Assembly (NCBI GenBank): GCA_034766995.1
Contig: CM068323.1
Location: 313,001 to 377,000 of the forward strand
Origin: Acanthacorydalis orientalis
Lineage: Eukaryota > Arthropoda > Insecta > Megaloptera > Corydalidae
Length of the DNA: 64,000 nt
Reading direction: 5' to 3'
Made by a program: the position numbers and the translations under genes. The notes beneath the pieces were generated by a model. It was not told where the DNA came from, did not search any database, and saw only the letters and a program-made list of their open reading frames with translations. Below, piece after piece: positions 22,955-33,984 of this stretch. The number at the start of each line of letters is the position of its first letter. Positions within the stretch are counted from its first letter, which is position 1.

Positions 22955-24664
22955 TGACGGAACCTGCTACACCCCACGCAGTGAGCACCCCGCTCCGTCC
23001 CGGTCCTCATGATCCACGGTCACTGACCGTCTCGGCCTCCTCTGTCCTGAGAGACTCCCTCAACCGCCTCTCCTCCTAATGTGGCGGTACTAAGGAAGAC
23101 CAGGTTTAGGAAGATTCTTAAGGATGACCAACCGGTCATCCTAAAAGGCAAAACCACCACGGAGATCGTAAACGTCCCCTCCGCGAGCCCACCACGTCCT
23201 ATGGCGCCGCCTACCAAAACGGCCGCCAAGGCAACTCGCAAGTCCACAACGCCAGCAGCCGTCAGCGCGCCCGGCACAGCTGCCGGACCCACAACATCGA
23301 CGGTCCCCGTCGCCCCGGCTCCCGCCGCATCCACTGCCCCGACTTCGCCGGGACCTGAAGAATCTCGCCCTCACAGCGAGCTCGACGACATCGGCGCCGA
23401 GTATACGCTGGTGAAACACAAAAAGAGTGGGCGTATCTCACCGGCCTCCACCAGCTCAAGCCGACCCGCCTCTCCACAGGCGGCAGTCGCCAACGTCGAC
23501 GGTACCTCGGCGGTCTTCACAACAAACAGGTTCACCGCCCTGTTTGCACCTGGCCCACAGCCGGAGATCCCCTCAGCTTGCACGGTCCCGACTGAGAAAG
23601 ACGACAGCGGCGTCACCGGCGCCGCCTCCACAACCGCAGCCCCAGCTGCCGATGCACTCCCCCCACCCCAGCGGAAACCTAGGCGCCCTCCGCCCATTAT
23701 GCTGAGGGACAAGCCTAGAGACGCTTTAGAATTCGGCAACCACGTTGCGGAAATCACCACCGAGCGTGTTCGTTACAAAACTCTGCGGCGAGGTTTGAAG
23801 ATCTCGTGCAGCAACCTGGCGGACTACGAGGCCGTCAGGGAGAACCTAGCTGGCTCAGGCACAGCGCAATTCTATTCCTTCACGCCACAGGACAAGAAAC
23901 CGGTGGTGTTCGTAGCCAGGGGCCTGCCGGATGTTCACCCGGACAGGCTCATACAAGCGTTGGCAGCAGCCAACCTCACGGCCCAGCGGGTCTACAAAAT
24001 GAGCGGAGCCAACCCTTGGCAGCCGCTCTACAAGATCGACTTCGCCAACGGCACCTCCATGAGTGCCGTCATGGCGACCTCCTTCCTGTTCAATTACAGG
24101 GTCTACTGGAGGAAGTATAAGGGCACCGGCGTCACCCAGTGCCGACGCTGTCAACGCTTTGGGCACACTGGCACCAACTGCTACGTGCAACCTCGGTGCG
24201 TGAAATGCGCCGGGAACCACGCAACAGCCACGTGTGTCAAACCACGTGACACACCGGCCACCTGCGCCGACTGCGGTGGGCCGCATACGGCAAACCACCG
24301 GCTCTGCCCGGTGTACGCTGAATATGCCGCCAAGAACAACAAGGCAGACAACGAAGCCGCTCAGCAGCCGAGGCGTCTCGTCCCGGCGCCACCACCCACC
24401 ACCAGTGCCTGGGTCAGACTCCCGCCCGGCACCACCGCTGGAAATCCAGCTGTCATCCCGACGCCAACTGGACCGTCGCCGCCACCACCAGCTCTGCAAT
24501 GCCTGCAGCAGTTCCCAGCGATGGGAGCCAGTACCGGGGTCCAGAGGCAGTAACTTCCAAGCAGCTCCTCGGCGCCCAACACCTTAACAGTGTCGTCAGC
24601 ACAGCAGGTACTGACCCCCACCCAAATTACCTTCCCCACACGGGCACCGCCCGCAGCACCCGCT
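22954..24664 (+). pseudogene. Jockey ORF1 copy C
   Basis: Homologue of B ORF1. The start ATG at 22954 is in a different frame from the main body because 5 bases are missing near 23045 relative to B. The body is open from about 23081 to 24553 (490 codons) and keeps the RKILKD block, the Pro/Ala linker, the PRE region and all three knuckles (CRRCQRFGHTGTNC, CVKCAGNHATATC, CADCGGPHTANHRLC). It has CAG where B has the TAG stop. A TAA at 24551-24553 replaces a Pro codon of B, and the coding region is cut off about 110 bases later. Confidence 0.88.
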
Positions 24665-24788
24665 ACGTCTTTTGCTACCGGGACCGGGTCAATCCGTTAA
24701 CTCGTCAATACTTTAACATACATAGTTCTGTCTTTGCGTCCACATTAAACATTTCGCTGTGCATGTCCACATCCCAGCACTGACAGGA

Positions 24789-24818
24789 ATGTCAGATACC
24801 TCCTCCCCCACCTCATAG
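24789..24818 (+). promoter_or_regulatory. uORF before D ORF1
   Basis: ATG-TCA-GAT, 9 codons and TAG: 30 bases, ending 6 bases before the ORF1 ATG at 24825. The codons differ from B and C, yet length, first two codons and position are kept. Confidence 0.55.
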
Positions 24819-24824
24819 ACATAG

Positions 24825-26376
24825 ATGTCGAAACCCGCTACCCCAGGTGGCGCACCCTCCCCCACGAGCATCCAGCTCCATTCAGATCCTCAAGGCCCAC
24901 GGCCACTAACCGTTCCAGCTTCCTCCATCTTACGGGACTCCCCATCAACCGCCTCGCCTCCTGATGTGGCGGTTTTGAGAAAGACACGTTTCCGTAAAAT
25001 ACTAAAGGATGGCCAGCCGGTCATCCTGAAAGGAAAGAGTACCACCGAACTCGTCAGCATCCCAGTAAAAAACTTATCCCCGCCCCAAATGGCGCCGCCA
25101 ACCAAAGCACCCGCCAAAGCAGCCCGCAAGGCCGCTACAGCAACAGTCATCAGCGCACCCGGAACTTCGGCCGGAACCAAACCGTCGGCGCCCCTCATCG
25201 CCCCGGCGCCCGCCGCACCAGCAGCACCGGCTACACAGGGAGAAAGCGTACCCACCCCTTCCCAGCGTACCCGACGACATCGGCGCCGAGTTCACGCTAG
25301 TTAAAAATAAGAGAAATGGACGTGCCTCTCCGACCGCCGCCTCCAGCTCCAGTAGGCCCGCCTCCCCGCAGACTACCACAGTCGACGGAACCTCTTCCTC
25401 GACTTTTTTCACAGCCAATAGATTCACTGCCCTGTTTGCTCCCGGCCCCCAGCCGGAAATACCTACGGCGAGCACCGCCCCATCCGAAAGCGGCAACAGC
25501 GCCGCCTCCACATCAGCAGCCCCAGCTGCCAACGCCCAACCAGCTGCCCAGCAGAAACCCAGACCCCCTCCTCCCATCATGTTGAGGGACAAACCGAGGG
25601 ACATGCTGGAGTTCACGCGCGCCATAAAGGCCATAACTACGGGCCAGGTGCGCTACAAGACGCTCCGCACTGGCACGAAAATTTCGTGCCAGAACCTGGC
25701 GGACTTCGAGGCCGTCCGCAAGAACCTGGCTGGGTCCAACGCGGCCCAATTCTACTCCTTCTCGCCGCTGGAAACCAAGCCCCTGACGCTGGTGGCCAGC
25801 GGCGTACCCGACGTCCACCCGGACAGGATAATTGAGGCTCTGGCCGAGAACAAGCTCTCGGCCATCAGGGCTTATAAATTGAGCGATCCTGCTAGCATGA
25901 TACCAGTTTATAAGATCGACTTCACTAACGGAACCCCGATCGGGGCGGTCATGGCAGTATCACATCGGTTTGATTTCAAGGTCTACTGGCGTAAATACGA
26001 GACCAGGAGTCACACAGTGTCACCGATGCCAGCGATTTGGGCACTCGTCAGGAAACTGTCACGTGCAACCCCGGTGCGTCAAATGCGCCGGAAACCACGC
26101 CACCGCAACCTGCGTCAAAACCCCTGACACCCCTGCCACATGTGCAAACTGCAGGGGACCTCACACCGCCAATCATCGCCTATGCCCAGTATATGCAGCA
26201 TATCTGGAAAAGACTGCGAAACCAGAGCGCGTCCCCAAGCAGCAGCCAAACCGCTTTGTGCCAGCACCGCCCCCGGCCACCAGCGCCTGGGTCAAACTTG
26301 CCAACGACCCTAACGCCGGACAACGCAACACGACACTACCATCATCAACCGGACCAACTTCAACAGCTCCGCCGCA
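24825..26376 (+). pseudogene. Jockey ORF1 copy D, two frameshifts
   Basis: Begins at ATG 24825 and reads LRKTRFRKILKDGQPVILKG. The frame is lost near 25255 and resumes in another frame (open through 25579-26000 with the PRE region: GVPDVHPDRIIEAL, YKIDFTNGTP). A second shift near 26005 leads into the knuckles CHRCQRFGHSSGNC, CVKCAGNHATATC and CANCRGPHTANHRLC. The homologous part ends at about 26376; the following 40 codons to 26500 are unrelated read-through. Confidence 0.88.
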
Positions 26377-26519
26377 TTTCCTGTACTGGTATACGGTATA
26401 TTATGCCATACCTGTACCAACCATACCGTGTCCCAAAGAATTATATACATACGTGATACAAGAATGTGTTCGGCCCATGTTGCTCAATGTGTTGACGTAG
26501 ATACACTCATTGCATTTGT

Positions 26520-27850
26520 AATTAACGATTTATGATACATTTTGAATATATGGCGATCTCAATAAAATAATCATGGACACATGTAATAGACTGATGAACA
26601 AGCAAACGTTGCATGATGTATCGATATAGAGATCCCAATTACAAGACCACGTCGATGTAATATTACAGATGTACGGTGTAGTTTTGAAAATAACCTCATA
26701 CAAAGTCCAAATCATGAAAGAGGAACGCGATAAATTGATGAATCGACGAAGGTCCCAATTAAGACTGATGGAGAACAGAATCTTGCCTGGTGCGTCGGTG
26801 TTGACATCCATTACACTCTGTTCGGATCAACGATTTGTAATAAGTTTTGAAAACATGTCCACGCCACGTGCCGACGAATTACCATGGATAAATGCAATAG
26901 ATTGATGCGGAACCGAGCGTTGCCTGATGTGTCGGCGTAGATTCCCGTCACAAGACCACGATGTCTAGATAATTACAGATAAACGTGACAGACTGACGAA
27001 GAACAAATACTGCCTGATGTGTCGACATGGATTCCCATTACAAGACTAAGATGTCGAAATAATTACAGACGAATGTGATAGACTGATAAAGAAGCAAACG
27101 TTGCATGGTGTGCCGATGTAGATCCCCGATTACAAGACCACGACGTAGAAAATATCCTCATATAGAGTTCAAATCGTCAAACATGAACGTCAAAGACTGA
27201 CGAAGAAGAAAATGTCGCCTGATGCGTCGACGAAGGTCCCAATTAACAAGACCACCGTGTCCAAGAATAATTGAAGAGATACGTGATTTGAGAACAGAAT
27301 TTCGCCTGATTCGTCGGTGTAGAACCATCGATTACGGTTCGAATTAACGATTTGTAACGCGTTTTGAAAACATGTCGACGCCACGTACCAATAAATAATC
27401 ATGGATAAATGTGACAGACTGATGCGGAACGAAGAAGCGTTGCATGATGTATCGTCATGCGTTCCCATTGCAAGACGTCGAAATGATTGCGGATAAATGC
27501 GATAGACTGACGAAGGATAAAACGCTGCATGTTGCGTCGACGTAGATTTTGATTCGAAGACAGCGACGTCCAAGCAATTAAATATAAATGTGAGACTGAC
27601 GAAGAACCGAGTGTCGCATGATTTATCAACGTGGATTTCCATCGCGAGACCGAGATGTCCAAGTAATTCAAGACGAATGCGACAGACAGATCGATGAGGA
27701 ACAAAGTGTTGCATGACGTGGCGACGCAGATTCTCATTTCAACGGCAGGATGTCGAAACAATTACAGACAGATGAAGAATCAAATGTTGCCCGACGTGCC
27801 GGCATAGATTTCCACTATAAGACCACGATCTAATTAACGATGTGCGGTGA
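26520..27850. repeat. Degenerate minisatellite, ~88-bp monomers, higher-order units
   Basis: At least nine imperfect units built on GATAGACTGACGAAGAAC, then CGTTGCATGATGTGTCG, GTAGATTCCCATTACAAGAC and ATGTCGAAATAATTACAGA. Spacing between 'agactga' motifs in the best region (27416-27770) is about 84-90 bp. Longer blocks containing AACGATTTGTAA, TTTTGAAAACATG and ATCATGGATAAATG recur near 26830 and 27345, about 515 bp apart, with a weaker one near 26525. Antisense ORFs here are repeat artefacts. Confidence 0.75.
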
Positions 27851-29494
27851 TACATTTCGAAAATATTCTCCCAGCGAATCCGAACGATTGAAGAGAATGT
27901 GGCGGGACAACGAAGATACACATTTTGTCTGTGTTTGGAGTGACGCTGCGTGACGACAGTATTATGTGTGTACTTCATTCTGAAGATATCGTTGTCCGAA
28001 TAATCAACGTTTAATATTGGCGCCGTATGCATCTTACAAACTGACTATTGCAGAGCGTCATGCGACTTAAGTCTGTACGTTCGATCGCTTCTGCCCGCGT
28101 CGATACACACATTTCGGACAGTATGCACTTCGACGGCTATGGATTCTTCGACGTGCGTTCTGTGAAGACAGTCCTATTATTCATTTATGTGACCAGATCT
28201 CTGCACTCACCTGCAATCTTCTGTCCATATCAAACTAATTCTATACGTTATGAACAATAAACAAACTGTTTGTTCTGCGTACTGAGAGTGTTGTTCTCTT
28301 CACATTATCGTCCATAAATCCCGAACATAAACGATGATACACGTGACTCGGACAGACAAGCTGTGAATGTGCAAGATTCGTATATTAATATCGAGTGCTC
28401 GTATCCTTCGGTTCGTGCCTCGTGTATCGTCGAATGCAGTCTGTACCGTCTGGTATGACCCGTCCTAGAGTACTGCAGAATGTGGTTCTCACGTCGTACA
28501 TCACGATACATCTCTTTCGCGCAAACGTTCGTCACGTCTCGAAAGTTGAAATTGTTGTCGATCTTCGTGAGTGCCGTACGTTACACGTAGGATCGTGGCG
28601 AATAACTCGACGACGTAAGCGATCGTTTATAATTCGATTTTGAAGCACGTTCGATTAATATAGAGGATGGATGAGTAGAAATCCTGTCAAATTCCATACG
28701 TGCGTACTCGGCTGTTCGATGTCGAAGGCACGAGGAAGCGAAGAGAAGCCATCAGAAGAAAAATACGGATCGGGCAAAACCACCGCCGCATCGTCTCATT
28801 CGGATAACAATCCGATACAACGCACACACTCGAAGATCAACGAAGCATTAGCAATTTTAACGACGGCGAAGAAGAGTGAGAAGAGGTATATATTTCACCA
28901 TCCACTCGAGCGATGATTTTCTTGTCAATGTCTTTGAATTCGGGAAGACATTTCGTATCGAATGCAGAGACGTACTTCTCTGCTGAGATTGTTGTTCAGT
29001 GACAAGAAAGTTTCGTGAATTTTCCTCTACGAGCACTCGACTAGTTCTTTTCCCTTCGCGAACAAACACAGCTCCTTGTAATGAACATCCCTCACGTTCA
29101 GACATTTTAAACGGTCGTGATAACGAGAGGAACGGTGTTCGTCGAGCCGGATCACTTTAAATACTATGATTCCGTGCAGTTCGGTACGGAAGGATCCGGT
29201 TGTCCAGTGAAGATGCGCTTCGCTCACGTCTGCAATTGAAATACATGGCTTCGTCGTGGAGCTCGGCCGAGCAGATAATAACCCAGGGAATGATCGCATC
29301 TCCTGTAGTATAATCTACACTATGTAATCCGTCGTGGGCAAAGCAGGCGGAAGACTTGTTCTTCATAGACGAAAGAGAACTCTATCGTTTACAACGTAGA
29401 ACGATGACTGCGCCTCACTCTCAAGGCAACGAGACTTTCTCATCATACTCTCGGCGACACATCGTTTACACTTTTCTTTTTAACGATCATCATT
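27851..29494. other. CpG-rich stretch without recognised genes
   Basis: Base composition shifts to balanced GC with many CG dinucleotides. Short frames exist on both strands (28671-28916 plus; 28857-29105 and 29027-29299 minus) but show no motif I recognise and overlap each other. It could be transposon, exon-poor host DNA or a decayed gene. Confidence 0.4.
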
Positions 29495-29650
29495 TGATTT
29501 TGTAGTTAATAACGACAACAGCAAAGAATTGAATTCAATAACGTGACAACCAACGTTGAGGACGGATGCGAAATCGAGTTGTTCCACAGTCGGAGTTCAA
29601 ATACTGTTTAGAATCAATCGACTGAGCTGCCGCGCCTAGGCGACATTAGA
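29495..29650 (-). repeat. Possible tRNA-derived SINE head
   Basis: On the minus strand, GGCGCGGCAGCTCAGTCGAT resembles a pol III A box (tRNA D arm), and about 15 bases later TTTGAACTCCGACTG resembles the B box (T arm). There is no full cloverleaf, so this is a SINE-like relic rather than a tRNA gene. The 3' limit is uncertain. Confidence 0.4.
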
Positions 29651-29808
29651 GCCGGAAGCCACACGCGCACCTAACCTCGCCCTAACGCCACTACGCGTAC
29701 GACTTCGCGCCGCTTGGTTTTACCGACGATACGGACGGTCTACGCGTCATTAGCGTCGATCTCTTCTTGTGCAGCGCTTGGCGAGGAGTCGTGTTTCTTG
29801 GGCACCTC

Positions 29809-30207
29809 TGTTCGGGATTCCGAGAATCCCGAATGGCCAGTACATCTAGTGCTGGTCGTTTCCCGTCCCTGCACGATCGGGCCGTGTGCAGCGTACCCGC
29901 CTTCCCGTAGTTCTGAGAATCCCGAATGGCCAGTACAACTAATACTGGCCGCTTCTCAGCTCTGCCCGTATGGCCGTGTGCAACGCTACCTTCCTTCCCT
30001 TCCCACCTGTCTATCACACCTCCAGAGAGTGCATCACCGAACATCGCGGCGGACGGTAACATACATTCTTCTGTTAACTTGTTATTTGTAAATAATCCAT
30101 GGTACAAAGTTAGAATAAAGTGATTTTAATTGTTCTACGGTTTAACATTTCCTTCATCGGGTACACTTGTGGTCCGCCGATTCGGACCACGGGAAAAAGC
30201 GAAAACA
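29809..30207 (+). mobile_element. Solo LTR (BEL/Pao type), 399 bp, TSD ACCTC
   Basis: Begins TGTTCGGG and ends GCGAAAACA. ACCTC occurs on both sides (29804-29808 and 30208-30212), an exact 5-bp target duplication. It contains AATAAA near 30115, and two internal copies of a 93-bp unit that each start with a GAGAATCCCGAATGGCCAGT block (29822 and 29915). LTRs with the same ends and nearly the same length occur at 35788-36187 and 61332-61739. The last follows BEL/Pao pol remains, hence the assignment. Confidence 0.85.
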
Positions 30208-30630
30208 ACCTCCTTTTAAATAGCACCTACTGTTACACGTAAATACTGTAAAATATATTGTTGAAACGCTGTCTTATTTGGTTTATTTAACTGCGCCGGA
30301 GCCCTTTTGCTTCCATAACACTTTCTGGCGCCTCCTGCGAGGTCTCGCGCCTCATACTCGTGTTAGTATCGCGTATTGTCCTCGTGGCTCTCGGCACGTT
30401 AATTTGACTCGGTGCGCGTGTGTGTACGCACCTTTCGGCGTGTTCCGCGAGAGTCGGCAGTCCCGGTTCGTTCGACCCTGCGCGTGTTCGTACCTTCGTG
30501 GCGTGGCTTCGTAACACGCGCGTCGTCGATCGGCCGTATTGTTTGGGCGCGAGTCGATTATCTTCAAGCGCCTTCGCTCGACGCTATCTGTGCCTCTTTG
30601 AATTACTCGCGATAAACATCATTCCGGGCC

Positions 30631-31336
30631 ATGGTGGATTTGAACGTGAGGATGTTGGAGCAGAGGGCCATCCAGCGTCTCTATGATCGGATCACGACGC
30701 CGGACCTTCAGCTCGACGCCTTCACGATAGAGCGACTCTCCAGCTCCTTGGAGGAACACTGACAGCAGTTCTTGACGGCCCGCGCGAGTTTGGCTCGGGC
30801 GGCGCTTGGAGACGGGATCCTGCTAGCGCACTCGACCTTGTTCGATGAGGTCGAGTCGCTGTACATGCTGGCTGCAGCGGCTGCTTCCGAGGAGTCCCCC
30901 TCGGACCAGTCCGTCCAGTCGGAGGCATTTGAAATTACCGGGGGATATGAAATTAGACCCGCTAACCATCCCAAGCTTCGACGGGTCCCTCCATAATTGG
31001 CTAACGTTTAAGGACGCGTTCGTGATCCTAGTTCACGAGGAGGATTACCCGGTAGCCTACAAGCGGGGCAAGCTGCGACAGGCCATACGAGTAGAGGATG
31101 TCCCACTCATCGGCGGCCTGTATTCGGATGGGTACCAGAAAGTTTGGGTGACGTTAACGAGCCGCTACGATAACCCGAAGCAGCTGGCAGACATCCACGT
31201 TAGGCGGTTCCTTGGTATCCCGTGGGCCAAAGGGGAGATCTTCACCTCATTATTCCGGATTGTGGATGCAGTGCTTAGAGCATACGATGTCCCTGACATG
31301 AATCAAGAAATGAATCGGACTCTACGTATGATTTGA
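30631..31336 (+). pseudogene. BEL/Pao gag relic (DUF1759-like)
   Basis: Starts at ATG 30631 (context GCCATGG). An open stretch is cut by TGA at 30760-30762 and then continues with LLAHSTLFDEVESLYMLAAA. The frame shifts near 30945, after which it reads PSFDGSLHNWLTFKDAFVIL (about 30974-31030), SRYDNPKQLADIHVRRFLG and stops at 31334-31336. The FDGS...W..F...F signature followed by the YDNP..L...H block is the DUF1759 capsid region of BEL/Pao elements. The middle and C-terminal gag parts are partly missing. The solo LTR at 29809 has its own target duplication, so it is not this gag's 5' LTR. Confidence 0.85.
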
Positions 31337-31599
31337 ATGTACAGCCTTCGGATCTTCAAATACCCGTAGATAGAAACGTTGTCAACAGTAGGATATTAAA
31401 AAAATAATAATAATAAAAGCGAACAGTGTATGTACGACAGCCTTTAATCAATAAATTAAACATCGCGTTTCGATTTTACGATAAATAAGGCAAATGACAG
31501 TTTGAGAATATCCATAGAAGCATGTTATCAAAAACAGTTATAAAATAAATCAATTAAACAAAAACAATAAATCAAAGTGTGGCGGAAACGATCGTGGCA

Positions 31600-31602
31600 A
31601 AT

Positions 31603-31665
<63 letters not shown>
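31600..31665. repeat. (AT)n microsatellite
   Basis: AT run of about 60 bp ending at the edge of the MITE that starts at 31666. Confidence 0.95.
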
Positions 31666-31668
<3 letters not shown>

Positions 31669-32161
31669 GTACATCATGGCGTATAAGACGAGGTCGAAAC
31701 TTTAAAAAAAAGTATAAATTCATTATATATCGAACGTTTAAAGACGATCCTAAATCGAACAGCTCTTCCGCATGTTACAATACAATTTTATGTCCAAAAT
31801 CGAAATTCGGGGAATTACGATTAAGCGATTAAATTGTTCTTAAATGAAACGCGGTGAATCACACCTCGCTCTGACATACTGTGTATTAAAACATCGTGCA
31901 CGGCTTGTATCTAGAAGGCCATGGCTATGTATTTTATTTTTTAAATTTTTTATTTAGAACGAATTGCAGAATGAATTCATGTCATACACTAAAGTTGAAG
32001 TTCTTTTTTTCAAAATAAAGAATTGATTTTCCATATAAGCACAATAAATTCTTAGTGTTATTTTAAAGTTTCTGTTTTTGTGCTGGACGTATAAGACGAT
32101 CCTCTATTTTTGGAGATTTTTTGGGTCTTAAGGGTCGCCTTTTACGCCGAGATATACGGGG
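31666..32161. mobile_element. MITE-like element with GTATAAGACGA ends
   Basis: Left end ACCGTACATCATGGCGTATA, continuing AGACGA, and the inverse of the right end CCCCGTATATCTCGGCGTA, continuing AAAGGCGA, are imperfect terminal inverted repeats of about 27 bp. The interior of about 430 bp is non-coding. A similar end lies alone at about 53162. Confidence 0.6.
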
Positions 32162-32769
32162 TGTGTATGTGTGTGTGTATATACATACATGCAAACACCT
32201 AATTATTATCAAAATTGTACTGTCGTTCACAAGAATTAATCTTTTTCCATGACTGCAAAAAGATCAATTAGAAAAACATCTCAAATGAAATTCGCGTCGT
32301 TGAAATGGTAATATAACTGTTTCAAAAAAAAGATTTAGTACTTCGACTGCAATTTATTCTGGAAACGTTTAATCGCAGTATTACGAAATGACGAAATTCT
32401 TATTAAAAAAAATATATCTATTAAAACAAAATCGAGAATATTTGATTGGTGTGGGTTTTGCAGAGACGAAAGAACCTTACTGGCAAGTTGAACCTCTCAA
32501 CCCCCGTGCAAGTCGATCTCGTTGACACTTGCACAAACGGCACACTGCAATGCATTAGTGGTAGTAGAAAGTGCTCCACTATTTTATATACTGTTGCTTG
32601 TGTTGTGTCCGTGTTTGTTTCCGTCCGTATAAATAATTTAAACTCGAAAGCACCTCTAGAAACGAACGCCCTTCTCGAGGATCGACGAATTCGAGAGGCA
32701 TTCAATTCCGCATAAACCACTTGCAATCCAACAATCCATCACCTTCTCATCTTCTAACTCTCATAAACA

Positions 32770-33560
32770 TTTAACGTTTCGAATAGAAACGGGAGCAACA
32801 ATATCCCTAATTAAACATGACTCTCTTTGATATCAGACAAAACTTGTCTAAAAAAAGATATTATTGTTGAATTTTAGCTAAATTACGCAGAGTATTTTGA
32901 ATGTTAGTATATGAGTATATCGCAGTACCGTTCAAATCAGGTATAAGGGCGCGCATACCTTTCTTGTACCGCAATAAAGTAATAAAGTTCTCTGCTGCGC
33001 AGATGAACTGCTGATGGTTATCTCGGGATTTTCCCGTAATTAAAAATAAGCCGTGCAGAACTGTTTTTCGGCACGTACACCAAATTGTTGTAAAACCTTT
33101 TGCGCTCCCCTTTTCCCTTTCCTATAGCCAAGCAATAAACTAAGCAATAGTTTTTGCAGCGACGCGCTCGAGAAGCGTCTCTACCGCAGTCAGTCGCTTG
33201 TCGAATTTACTTGAGAGCAGTTGTCGAGCAAATCTCTCTGTAACTCACAACTTGCCTACATTTTTCTATTTTATCAATAAACTCTTTTTTTATTTTGAAG
33301 CTACTTAAACTCTGTTGCTTTATTTGTGTTTTACCCAAATAAATATTCAACAATTATCAATTACAGGAATAAACCCCGACGGTCCTATCAATACAATAGG
33401 ATCCTCGAACATAGACTTGCACCTTAATTACCTCAGAATATATCCAAAGATACACACGTTGTCGATTCCGAAAGAACATCCACTCCTTTCGACGGTACCC
33501 ACGGAGATGACTTCTTACAATCTCAAGAAGCCGAAATTAGCTACCGGCATCGCCACATAA
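32770..33560 (+). pseudogene. Ty3/gypsy protease relic, interrupted by an LTR-like insert
   Basis: Retroviral-type aspartic protease remains. FRIETGATISLIKHDSL (32778-32830) matches the gypsy DTGA(T/N)ISLI active-site block with Asp replaced by Glu. After the insert at 32887-33358 the same frame resumes as ITGINPDGPINTIGSSNIDL (33364 on). A HPLLSTVP-like stretch follows near 33480, then a shifted LPPHSESTIELKV-like segment near 33630. Upstream, 32446-32715 is open but unrecognised and may be gag. The Asp-to-Glu change and stops show it is dead. It probably belongs with the RT relic at 34784. Confidence 0.7.
32887..33358 (+). mobile_element. Nested LTR-like insertion, 472 bp, candidate TSD AATTAC
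   Basis: Flanked by AATTAC at 32881-32886 and 33359-33364. Removing it rejoins the gypsy protease frame in phase, which supports a real insertion. It is rich in AATAAA-type signals (near 32985, 33136, 33277) and has no coding sequence. It lacks TG...CA ends, so the class is uncertain; errantivirus-like LTRs also lack them. Confidence 0.6.
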
Positions 33561-33984
33561 AAATACAGAATGAAATTATTCCATTCGACAGCGAATTCGA
33601 TCAAATCTCAAATAAAAAATAAACGCTACCCCCGCACAGTGAATCGACAATCGAACTGAAAGTATCGAATAATATGACCGTAGGTCTAATAAATTCTCAG
33701 AAAATAAGACAGCGGACGATTTGTCAGTGACAATAGATTCTTCGGGATCGCCTAATAGGAGTATTGTATGCCTGAGGCTACTCGATTCGGTTTACGCCTC
33801 GAAATTGTCGGTTTTCGTAGTGTAAAAATTATCGGACTAGTTGTGTACCCTTCGGAGGATTAACGTGGCTCCGGTGGAGAACGAAATAAGGCCTGTTAAT
33901 TGTAATACCCTCTTATTGAACACAAGCCATCCCAATATATTACGCGGGTGGTTTTGTCGTTATTTTATCGTTTTTCCCACGCTC

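Larger units (their letters stand above)
22587..24664 (+). mobile_element. Jockey 'C', ORF1-only copy, truncated 3'
   Basis: Starts TAGTAGGCCA directly on B's 3' tail. The 5' UTR is shorter than B's but shares the block around GTGTCAGTGTCGAGTGCAT and the region just before ORF1. It stops within the ORF1 C-terminal part (CGGGCACCGCCCGCAGCACC), with no ORF2. Copy D follows. Confidence 0.8.
24665..26376 (+). mobile_element. Jockey 'D', ORF1-only copy, third in the array
   Basis: A 5' segment (about 24665-24788) differs from B and C, but the uORF plus ORF1 are homologous. Homology ends abruptly at about 26376 inside the ORF1 C-terminal region, joined to unrelated sequence. More diverged than B and C are from each other. 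Confidence 0.75.

Noticed and set aside
26520..27850. CRISPR-like array
   Set aside because: Units are contiguous, degenerate and lack unique spacers, and the setting is eukaryotic. It is a minisatellite.
29581..29645. tRNA gene on the minus strand
   Set aside because: Box-like motifs exist, but arms do not pair into a cloverleaf, so only a SINE-like relic is claimed.
29607..30320. 5' LTR of the BEL gag at 30631, from TGTTTAG to CATAACA around the solo LTR
   Set aside because: The proposed start lies inside the SINE-like sequence, and no partner LTR or flank duplication supports it.
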